Shown in pieces: positions 14,420 to 19,827 of a DNA stretch of 19,827 nt; the first letter of the stretch is position 1; every line of letters starts with the position of its first letter. The DNA is from Bacillota bacterium (GTDB lineage: Bacteria; Bacillota_I; Bacilli_A; RFN20; CAG-826). The position numbers and the translations under genes were made by a program. The stretch spans positions 1 through 19,827 of the forward strand of contig JAEWMX010000008.1 in the NCBI GenBank assembly GCA_023393065.1. Reading direction: 5' to 3'. The notes under the pieces are model-generated. The model saw only the letters and a program-made list of their open reading frames with translations, was not told the DNA's origin and ran no database searches.

Positions 14420-15234
14420 TGCGGGCTTTAGAAGTTAAAAACCTATTCTTTTCCTACGATGGAAAACACGATGCCGTCAACGATGTCTCTTTTCATGTCG
14501 AACGCGGAAAATATGTCTCGATCATCGGCCATAATGGGTCCGGTAAATCGACCCTCGCGAAATTAATCATGGGTTTACTATCCTTTAAAAAAGGTGAAGT
14601 CAAAGTCTTCGATCAAATTCTGACGCCCAAGACCCTCCACGAGATTCGCTCGAAAATCGGCATCGTTTTTCAAAATCCCGACAATCAGTTTATCGGGGCG
14701 ACCGTCAAAGACGACATCGCCTTTGGCTTAGAAAACCGCCTCGTTTTGCATGAGGATATGGAAGAAATTATTCAAAAGTATGCCGCGAAAGTTCATATGA
14801 GCGAGTTTTTAGAAAGCGAACCAGCGAACTTATCCGGTGGCCAAAAGCAACGGGTTGCAATTGCCGGAATTTTGGCGATGTATCCCGACCTCGTCATTTT
14901 CGATGAGGCCACTTCGATGCTTGACCCCAAAGGCAAGCGCGAAGTCAAAGAGACGCTTTTTGCGATGCGCGAAGAAAACCCCAACCTCACAATTCTTTCG
15001 ATTACTCACGACATCGAAGAAGCTGCCATCAGCGACGAAGTTATCGTCATGCATCAAGGCAAAGTCATCTTAAGCGGCAAACCGCTTGAAGTGTTTTCTA
15101 AAGAGAGCAAATTAAAAGAGATCGACCTCGATTTGCCATTTATTCAAAAAATGAAAAAAGCCCTTAAAAAGCAGGATATCGATGTCGATAACCTCGCAAA
15201 TCTCGATGAAATGGCGGAATTTTTATGCCGATAA
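14419..15234 (+). CDS. ecfA1: ECF transporter ATPase EcfA1 (CbiO-type)
   Basis: 271 residues. One of two ATPases that power vitamin and metal uptake with EcfT and exchangeable S components. Walker A is GHNGSGKST (37-45, K43). The Q-loop region is VFQNPDNQFIGATVKDDIAF, whose 'NPDNQ' is typical of EcfA. The signature is LSGGQ (138-142), Walker B ends D162-E163 and the switch histidine is H197. Start at ATG 14419, eight bases after GGAGA (14406-14410); a GTG one codon upstream is possible. The order ecfA1-ecfA2-ecfT-truA is conserved in Bacillota. It overlaps ecfA2 by 10 bases. No S-component gene is in the window, as expected for a shared energizing module. Confidence 0.94.
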   Translation: MRALEVKNLFFSYDGKHDAVNDVSFHVERGKYVSIIGHNGSGKSTLAKLIMGLLSFKKGEVKVFDQILTPKTLHEIRSKIGIVFQNPDNQFIGATVKDDIAFGLENRLVLHEDMEEIIQKYAAKVHMSEFLESEPANLSGGQKQRVAIAGILAMYPDLVIFDEATSMLDPKGKREVKETLFAMREENPNLTILSITHDIEEAAISDEVIVMHQGKVILSGKPLEVFSKESKLKEIDLDLPFIQKMKKALKKQDIDVDNLANLDEMAEFLCR

Positions 15235-16085
15235 AATACGAGAATGTCTCTTTTACATATAATGCCAAAACCCCATTTAGCTATGAGGCACTTTCCGATG
15301 TCAGCCTCGAAATAAAAGATGGTTCCTTTACCGCGATTGTCGGCAAGACCGGCTGCGGCAAGTCGACGCTTATTCAGCAGCTTAATGGCTTGCTGATTCC
15401 GACTTCTGGCGAAGTGATCATCAACGATTACGTCGTCGCCAAAAGCCGCAAGAGAAGGACAAAAAAAATCAAGGAACTCCGCAAGCTGGTCGGCATCGTT
15501 TTCCAATTTCCGGAATATCAGCTCTTTGAAGAGACCGTCGAAAAAGACGTCGCTTTCGGACCGAAGAATTTTGGACTAAACAATGAAGAAGCGCTCAAAA
15601 ACGCTCATGAAGCGCTGGCCCTCGTCGGCCTTGATGAAAGCTTCTATAAGCGCTCGCCATTTGATCTATCAGGAGGCGAAAGGCGGAGGGTCGCCATCGC
15701 CGGCATCCTCGCTTTAAAGCCGAACATCCTCGTTCTCGACGAACCGACGGCCGGCCTCGACCCCCGTGGAGCTCGCGAGATGATGAAATTGTTCAAAGGC
15801 CTTCACGAAAAAGGCACGACAGTCATTCTCGTCACTCATGACATGAACATCGTTTTGGAATATAGCGATACCGTCATCGTCATGGAAGATGGGGAGGTTC
15901 GAGAAATTACAACTCCTTTAGAACTCTTCAATAAAGAAAACGACCGCTACTCGCTAGAGACACCTCTGCTTTATAAATTCGTTAAATCACTATCTGATAA
16001 GGGTATGAATCTCGATATCGCGATGATAAAAGATATCGACTCGCTAGCATCCGCCATTGCCCAGGCGAAGAGGATTGGCAAATGA
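15225..16085 (+). CDS. ecfA2: ECF transporter ATPase EcfA2 (CbiO-type)
   Basis: 286 residues, the second ATPase of the ECF module; it pairs with EcfA1 as a heterodimer. Walker A is GKTGCGKST (40-48, K46). The Q-loop is VFQFPEYQLFEETVEKDVAF, where 'FPEYQLFE' marks EcfA2. The signature is LSGGE (148-152). Walker B is LVLDEPTAGLDP with D172-E173, and the switch is VTHD. The 16-residue approach AKTPFSYEALSDVSLEIKDG matches EcfA2 N-termini. Its stop overlaps the ecfT start by four bases (ATGA). Confidence 0.95.
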   Translation: MPIKYENVSFTYNAKTPFSYEALSDVSLEIKDGSFTAIVGKTGCGKSTLIQQLNGLLIPTSGEVIINDYVVAKSRKRRTKKIKELRKLVGIVFQFPEYQLFEETVEKDVAFGPKNFGLNNEEALKNAHEALALVGLDESFYKRSPFDLSGGERRRVAIAGILALKPNILVLDEPTAGLDPRGAREMMKLFKGLHEKGTTVILVTHDMNIVLEYSDTVIVMEDGEVREITTPLELFNKENDRYSLETPLLYKFVKSLSDKGMNLDIAMIKDIDSLASAIAQAKRIGK

Positions 16086-16954
16086 AGGGTTTAACGCTCG
16101 GCCGCTACGCCCCCTTTAACAGCTTCGTCCATCGCCTCGATCCGCGCAGCAAGCTTTTGATTTTGGTGCTGATGATGGTCGCCGTTTTCTATGGCTATAC
16201 CAGCCAAGTCATGACATTTGTCATGGGTGGTATCTTGCTCCTGCTAATTTTAGTTATTTTGCTCATCTCACGAATCAGTATACGCCAGCTCTTCTCTTCA
16301 CTTCGAGCTCTCTGGATAATGATCATCATTCTCCTTTTGATTAATGTTCTCGTTCCGCCGATCGGAGCGAGCAAAGTCGCTTTTAGCATCGGCTCGTTTA
16401 ACATTTTCTGGGAGTCTATTTTACAAAGCGCAAAGATTATCTTGCGCTTAGTGATGATGATTTCTCTAACCTTGATTTTGACGGCGACGACCAAACCTCT
16501 CGATCTAACCTATGCCCTCGAATGGTACATGTATCCGTTAAAACTCATTAAGTTTCCAACTCACGAAATCGCGATGACGATTTCTATCGCTCTACGCTTC
16601 ATTCCGACTTTGCTCGATGAGACGATGCGCATCATGAATGCCCAAGCATCACGCGGAGTCGATTTTGAACACGGCAAAATCAAAGAGAAAATCAAAGCCA
16701 TTCTCTCCTTGATTGTCCCATTGTTCATGTCGGCCTTTCAAAGGAGCGAAGAACTCGCTAACGCCATGGAAGCCAGAGGCTACAATCCGCGGGCCAAACG
16801 GACGAGATATCGCAACCTTCACTGGGGAGCAGGCGATACCTTTTCGCTCATTTTTATTACCGTTTTAACCGCCGGAGTCATCGTCACCTCCGCGATGAAC
16901 TGGAATTTCATCGAGATGATTTTTGGCATAACGACATGGGGTGTCGCCTTATGA
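16082..16954 (+). CDS. ecfT: ECF transporter transmembrane component EcfT
   Basis: 290 residues, the membrane scaffold that links the two ATPases to an S component. It has several membrane helices (about 22-45, 48-68, 76-95, 112-138 and 262-282). The two coupling Ala-Arg-Gly-type motifs are A189-S-R-G192 (degenerate) and A231-R-G233, the latter followed by basic NPRAKRTRYR. The N-terminal YAPFNSFVHRLDPRSKLL is a standard EcfT opening. The last four bases overlap the truA start. Confidence 0.94.
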   Translation: MKGLTLGRYAPFNSFVHRLDPRSKLLILVLMMVAVFYGYTSQVMTFVMGGILLLLILVILLISRISIRQLFSSLRALWIMIIILLLINVLVPPIGASKVAFSIGSFNIFWESILQSAKIILRLVMMISLTLILTATTKPLDLTYALEWYMYPLKLIKFPTHEIAMTISIALRFIPTLLDETMRIMNAQASRGVDFEHGKIKEKIKAILSLIVPLFMSAFQRSEELANAMEARGYNPRAKRTRYRNLHWGAGDTFSLIFITVLTAGVIVTSAMNWNFIEMIFGITTWGVAL

Positions 16955-17682
16955 GATATTTGGCGACCGTAAAATATAATGGGACTCATTATCTCGGATG
17001 GCAGAGACAGCCTAACGTCGATACGATACAAGGCGCGATTGAGACTGTCTTATCTAAATTGTTAGATAATGAAACTTCGATATTTGGCTCCGGTCGCACT
17101 GACGCCGGCGTTCATGCCCTGGGTCAAACCTTTCATTTTGATGTCGAAAAAGAAATCGAAGATCGCGAGAAGTTTCGCTATGCGATGAATCGACTCTTAA
17201 ACCGCGACATCCATATTATTGAAATAAAGAGAGTCACTGATGATTTTCACGCTCGTCTTTCGGCGAAATACAAAGTATATCAGTACATCATCAATGTTGG
17301 TGAGGATGATCCGTTTAATGTTGATTTTAAACATTTTTTTCCTCGCGATTTAGATATCGATGAGATGAGGAAGGCCGCAAAACTATTTTATGGCAAACAT
17401 GACTTTCGAAACTATACGAGCAAAGAAGAAGACGAGAATCAGTTTGTTCGCGAAATCGTCGGCATTCACATCAGCAATCCCGAAAATCATATTGTCGTCG
17501 ACATCGCCGCGACCGGATTTATGCGCTACATGGTCAGGATGATCGTCGGCACGCTCATCGAAATCGGCATGCATCGGTTTACTACCGAAGAAGCTGCCAA
17601 ACTGCTCGACAATCCCGAGCGAAGCTATGTCAACTACAAAGCCCCTCCTAACGGCCTTTATTTAGTAAAAGTCGAATATTAG
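16951..17682 (+). CDS. truA: tRNA pseudouridine(38-40) synthase TruA
   Basis: 243 residues. It modifies U38-U40 in the anticodon arm of many tRNAs. The catalytic loop is GSGRTDAGVHALGQ with D51. MRYLATVKYNGTHYLGWQRQ is the standard N-terminus, which is why the start is ATG 16951 and not the in-frame ATG at 16936. NFTSK-type segment (FRNYTSKEE, about 151) and GFMRYMVRMIVGTLIEIG (about 190-207) are further family marks. It overlaps ecfT by ATGA, the usual position after ecfT in Bacillota. Confidence 0.95.
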   Translation: MRYLATVKYNGTHYLGWQRQPNVDTIQGAIETVLSKLLDNETSIFGSGRTDAGVHALGQTFHFDVEKEIEDREKFRYAMNRLLNRDIHIIEIKRVTDDFHARLSAKYKVYQYIINVGEDDPFNVDFKHFFPRDLDIDEMRKAAKLFYGKHDFRNYTSKEEDENQFVREIVGIHISNPENHIVVDIAATGFMRYMVRMIVGTLIEIGMHRFTTEEAAKLLDNPERSYVNYKAPPNGLYLVKVEY

Positions 17683-17711
17683 GTGTAAAAATAATATCAG
17701 GAGAAAATATC

Positions 17712-18419
17712 ATGGGAAGACATTTTGAAGTAAGGGCCGCGGCTATGGCCAAAAGCGGCGCTAGGAAATCAGCGTTATACGCCAGGGCCTCAAGAGAAAT
17801 ATATATGGCGGCTAAATCCGGCTTGCCGGATCCGAAGAACAATTTAGCGTTGCGTTCAGCAATTGATAAATTCAAAGGGCAATCCATTCCGCGCGATGTC
17901 ATCGATCGGGCCATCAAAAAAGCCGCTGGTGGCGATGTTGAAACATATACGGCCGGGCGCTATGAAGCTTTTGGTCCGGGCAACAGTTTTTTGATTATCG
18001 ATACTCTCACGGATAACGCTAATCGGGCTTTCGTCGAAATTCGCACCGCGGTCACGAAAAAAAGCGGGCACATGGGAACGGTGAATTACAATTTTACGGA
18101 AACCGGTATTCTCGTCTTTAATTTTGATAACAAAGATGTAGTCGAAGAAACGCTGATTCTCGGCGATGTCGATGTCCGCGAGATTTCAAGCGAAGAAGGC
18201 GTTATCGAAGTCCTCGTCGAACCGACGAGTTTTGCCCAAGCCAAAGATTTATTAAATTCTTTGGGGATCGAAGACTTTACAGTCGCCGAGATTCAGATGT
18301 TGGCCAATGAAACAATTGACTTAGGCGATGAAGATCGAGCTCTTTTCCAAGAGTTGGTCGACGCTTTAGATGAGCTCCAAGATGTCCAAAACGTCTTTCA
18401 TAACGTCAATTTGGATTAA
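17712..18419 (+). CDS. YebC/PmpR-family protein (YeeN-like branch)
   Basis: 235 residues, typical for the family. The opening MGRHFEVRAAAMAKSGARKS and the motif PDPKNNLALRSAIDKFKGQS, IPRDVIDRAIKKA belong to YebC-family domain 1. GRYEAFGPGNSFLIIDTLTDN and the C-terminal acidic ferredoxin-like parts complete it. Once annotated as DNA-binding regulators, YebC proteins have more recently been linked to translation, relieving ribosomes stalled at proline stretches. Which applies to this protein is not shown by the sequence. AGGAG eight bases upstream. It lies between truA and rplM, which are adjacent in many relatives, so it is either inserted there or lineage-specific. No terminator hairpin is seen after it. 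Confidence 0.9.
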   Translation: MGRHFEVRAAAMAKSGARKSALYARASREIYMAAKSGLPDPKNNLALRSAIDKFKGQSIPRDVIDRAIKKAAGGDVETYTAGRYEAFGPGNSFLIIDTLTDNANRAFVEIRTAVTKKSGHMGTVNYNFTETGILVFNFDNKDVVEETLILGDVDVREISSEEGVIEVLVEPTSFAQAKDLLNSLGIEDFTVAEIQMLANETIDLGDEDRALFQELVDALDELQDVQNVFHNVNLD

Positions 18420-18453
18420 TGGGGAAAGATTTTTGACACCTGGGAAATAATCA

Positions 18454-18480
18454 TTGACAATTCTATATGTAATATATAGA
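18454..18480 (+). promoter_or_regulatory. Promoter of rplM-rpsI
   Basis: TTGACA (18454-18459) with TATAGA (18475-18480), spacer 15. A second TTGACA lies 21 bases upstream (18433-18438) without a matching -10. Confidence 0.5.
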
Positions 18481-18486
18481 CTTAAT

Positions 18487-18548
18487 ATCGGCGCAAATTG
18501 CGAAAACTACGGTCCCGGTAAGATTCTAGTTTGAGTAAGGAGAATATT
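18487..18548 (+). promoter_or_regulatory. Structured rplM 5' leader, possible ribosomal-protein autoregulation site
   Basis: The roughly 60-base leader can form CGCAA/TTGCG (18492-18502) and a second arm AAACTA / TAGTTT (about 18503-18534) enclosing CGGTCCCGG. It ends at the AAGGAG ribosome binding site (18537-18542). Bacillota rplM genes often carry an 'L13 leader' used for feedback control. I could not match this one to the Rfam model, so the call is tentative. Confidence 0.4.
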
Positions 18549-18989
18549 ATGCAACGTCAAACAACGATAGCTAAAGCGCAGGAAATATCCCGTAAGTGGT
18601 ATGTCATCGATGCAACTGACAAACCCTTAGGTAGACTTGCTTCGGAAGTCGCGGTGGTCCTGATTGGAAAACACAAACCAACCTATACCCCCAATGTCGA
18701 CTGCGGTGATTTCGTCATCATCGTCAATGCCGAAAAAGTTGGATTATCCGGCGATAAAGAACACAAGAAGAATTATTACAACGTCTCGATGCAACCCGGT
18801 GGATTAAGAACGAGATCCTCTGGCGAAATGCTCAAGAACTATCCGGAAGAAATGCTCGAAAGAGCGGTCTGGGGCATGCTCCCCAAAGGCCGTCTCGGCC
18901 GTCAGATCTACAAGAAATTGTTCGTCTACAAAGGTCCGGAACACAAACACGAAGCTCAAAAGCCTGAAGTGCTCGAGCTCAAATACTAG
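18549..18989 (+). CDS. rplM: 50S ribosomal protein L13
   Basis: 146 residues. RKWYVIDATDKPLGRLASEV opens the L13 domain. LIGKHKPTYTPNVDCGDFVI, KNYYNVS.QPGGL and AVWGMLPKGRLGRQIYKKLF, then VYKGPEHKHEAQKP, are all family hallmarks. Start at ATG 18549, six bases after AAGGAG; a TTG at 18531 is in frame but unlikely. It precedes rpsI as in most bacteria. Confidence 0.96.
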   Translation: MQRQTTIAKAQEISRKWYVIDATDKPLGRLASEVAVVLIGKHKPTYTPNVDCGDFVIIVNAEKVGLSGDKEHKKNYYNVSMQPGGLRTRSSGEMLKNYPEEMLERAVWGMLPKGRLGRQIYKKLFVYKGPEHKHEAQKPEVLELKY

Positions 18990-19000
18990 GAGGACAGTCA

Positions 19001-19402
19001 ATGGCCACATCTAAGAAAACCGCCCAATATTACGGAACCGGACGCCGCAAATCGTCAATTGCTCGCGTCTATTTAGTTCCCGGCAAAGGCAAAATCACCG
19101 TTAACGGCTTTGACGTCAATGCCTACATGCCCTATGAAACGCTCGTCATGGATTTAAAGCAACCGCTCGTCATCACGAACAACGCTGATAAATTCGATGT
19201 CAACGCCACCGTTAAAGGCGGAGGTTTCACCGGTCAATCAGGCGCTATCCGCCTCGGCATCACCAGAGCTTTATTAGAAGCCGGTGCCGATCGCACGACG
19301 CTGAAGGTCGCTGGTTTTATCTCGCGCGATTCCCGCACTAAAGAACGCAAGAAATACGGTCTTAAAGGCGCTCGCCGCGCTCCCCAATTCTCCAAGCGTT
19401 AA
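19001..19402 (+). CDS. rpsI: 30S ribosomal protein S9
   Basis: 133 residues. YGTGRRKSSIARVYLVPGKG, INVNG-like TVNGFDV, KGGGFTGQSGAIRLGITRAL and the basic tail KKYGLKGARRAPQFSKR are S9 hallmarks; the terminal KR reaches the P site. AGGAGG stands seven bases upstream. It is followed by a strong terminator, ending the rplM-rpsI unit. Confidence 0.97.
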   Translation: MATSKKTAQYYGTGRRKSSIARVYLVPGKGKITVNGFDVNAYMPYETLVMDLKQPLVITNNADKFDVNATVKGGGFTGQSGAIRLGITRALLEAGADRTTLKVAGFISRDSRTKERKKYGLKGARRAPQFSKR

Positions 19403-19426
19403 TTTCGCTTTGAGGTATGTCAAAAC

Positions 19427-19458
19427 AAGCCCGGGATTATGTCTCGGGCTTTCTTCTT
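19427..19458 (+). terminator. Rho-independent terminator after rpsI
   Basis: AAGCCCGGGA / TCTCGGGCTT stem (19427-19436, 19442-19451) with one G-T pair and a five-base loop, then a T-rich tail (TTCTTCTTCTTT). Confidence 0.9.
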
Positions 19459-19489
19459 CTTTCATAAAGAAAGCGCCATGTTTTTCTAG

Positions 19490-19518
19490 TTGCATTTTCA
19501 AAGTGCCTATTGTATATT
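19490..19518 (+). promoter_or_regulatory. Promoter of the tRNA cluster
   Basis: TTGCAT (19490-19495), 17-base spacer, TATATT (19513-19518), 23 bases before the tRNA-Ile gene. Confidence 0.65.
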
Positions 19519-19541
19519 AGTTAAGCGCAAAAAGGCGCGAT

Positions 19542-19618
19542 GGACCTGTAGCTCAGTTGGTTAGAGCGCGCCCCTGATAAGGGCGAGGTCGATAGTTCAA
19601 ATCTATTCAGGTCCACCA
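19542..19618 (+). tRNA. tRNA-Ile (anticodon GAT)
   Basis: 77 bases including encoded CCA. Acceptor GGACCTG/CAGGTCC, D arm with AGCTCAGTTGGTTAGAGC, anticodon loop CTGATAA (GAT), variable GAGGTC and T loop TTCAAAT. Confidence 0.96.
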
Positions 19619-19628
19619 TTTAATACAT

Positions 19629-19648
19629 AAGGCCCGCATGGGCTTTTT
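19629..19648 (+). terminator. Terminator after tRNA-Ile
   Basis: AAGGCCC / GGGCTTT stem with loop GCAT (19629-19635, 19640-19646), then T. It separates tRNA-Ile from the following tRNAs. Confidence 0.7.
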
Positions 19649-19665
19649 GTTAGAAGGGGATAAAA

Positions 19666-19687
19666 AATAACGAACATGTTCGTTATT
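19666..19687. repeat. 22-bp perfect palindrome between tRNA-Ile and tRNA-Val
   Basis: AATAACGAACA followed at once by its exact reverse complement TGTTCGTTATT. The flanks (AAGGGGA at 19654-19660 and TCCCTCTT at 19693-19700) are imperfectly complementary as well, so about 45 bases could fold into one long hairpin. No T tract follows, so it is not a normal terminator. It may be an operator for a dimeric repressor or a palindromic element. Confidence 0.75.
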
Positions 19688-19701
19688 AGTAGTCCCTCTT
19701 A

Positions 19702-19777
19702 GGGCACTTAGCTCAGTTGGGAGAGCGTTTCCTTCACACGGAAGAGGTCGCAGGTTCGATCCCTGTAGCGCCCACCA
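19702..19777 (+). tRNA. tRNA-Val (anticodon CAC)
   Basis: 76 bases with encoded CCA. Anticodon loop TTCACAC within TTTCC/GGAAG gives CAC, reading GUG. The acceptor stem GGGCACT/AGCGCCC has an A-C mismatch at pair 5-68. D and T arms are regular (AGCTCAGTTGGGAGAGC, GGTTCGATCCC). Confidence 0.93.
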
Positions 19778-19778
19778 C

Positions 19779-19827
19779 GCCGTCTTAGCTCAATTGGCAG
19801 AGCAATTGATTTGTAATCAATAGGTTG
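19779..19827 (+). tRNA. tRNA-Thr (anticodon TGT), cut by window edge
   Basis: Begins GCCGTCTTAGCTCAATTGGC one base after tRNA-Val. The anticodon stem ATTGA/TCAAT and loop TTTGTAA give TGT. The T arm and 3' end lie outside the window. Confidence 0.88.

Noticed and set aside
19671..19682. LexA (SOS) box CGAAC..GTTCG in the palindrome
   Set aside because: The Gram-positive LexA site needs four bases between CGAAC and GTTCG (14 bp in all). Here there are two, and no SOS gene follows, only tRNA-Val.

Overview
The window looks like a low-to-moderate GC member of the Bacilli/Mollicutes-related Bacillota: an Erysipelotrichia, Acholeplasma, Izemoplasma or RF39-type organism, probably uncultured. The signs are AGGAG-type ribosome binding sites, TTGACA/TATAAT promoters, single-membrane surface proteins with a signal peptide and a C-terminal anchor, and the block ecfA1-ecfA2-ecfT-truA near rplM-rpsI and tRNAs. 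TGA is used as a stop (the ATGA overlaps in the ecf-truA block need it), so this is genetic code 11 and not a code-4 Mycoplasma.

Layout. (1) 1-211: 5' end of an IS30-type transposase gene, leftward, cut by the window edge. (2) 396-9021: a cell-surface island. Three rightward genes (396, 3361, 7663) encode large secreted proteins with beta-rich or Ig-like modules and a related C-terminal module plus membrane anchor. Between them lie a small polytopic membrane protein (about 5159) and two leftward tandem paralogues (5638-6483, 6548-7405). The two paralogues have -10 boxes so close to the ATG that their mRNAs should be leaderless. A possible small HTH ORF lies at 7426-7674. (3) 9058-9180: tandem repeats with an exact 23-bp period, directly upstream of an AAA_14/DUF4143 ATPase (9200-10471). 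(4) 10532-12160: a GH13 oligo-1,6-glucosidase-type enzyme. (5) 12213-13577: a three-gene operon read as a toxin-antitoxin-chaperone (TAC) system: a RelE/HigB-like toxin with an abnormal start, a long HigA/Xre-like antitoxin, and a SecB-like chaperone. A promoter and a palindromic operator sit in front. (6) 13731-18419: housekeeping genes, namely dCMP deaminase, a small membrane protein, the ECF transporter energizing module (ecfA1, ecfA2, ecfT), truA and a YebC-family protein, mostly overlapping or tightly spaced. (7) 18454-19458: rplM-rpsI with promoter, leader and terminator. (8) 19490-19827: tRNA-Ile(GAT), tRNA-Val(CAC) and tRNA-Thr(TGT, cut), with a 22-bp perfect palindrome between the first two.

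The most notable system is the TAC operon. SecB is mainly a diderm export chaperone, so a SecB-like gene that overlaps an antitoxin gene by 4 bp in a Bacillota-type genome is best explained as an antitoxin-dedicated chaperone. The toxin reading frame has no ordinary start codon joined to it: the well-placed ATG is one base out of frame across an A5 run. The toxin may therefore be inactive, start at AUU, or depend on slippage. Other leads are the 23-bp repeat array in front of the DUF4143 ATPase, the leaderless paralogues and the shared C-terminal module of the surface proteins.
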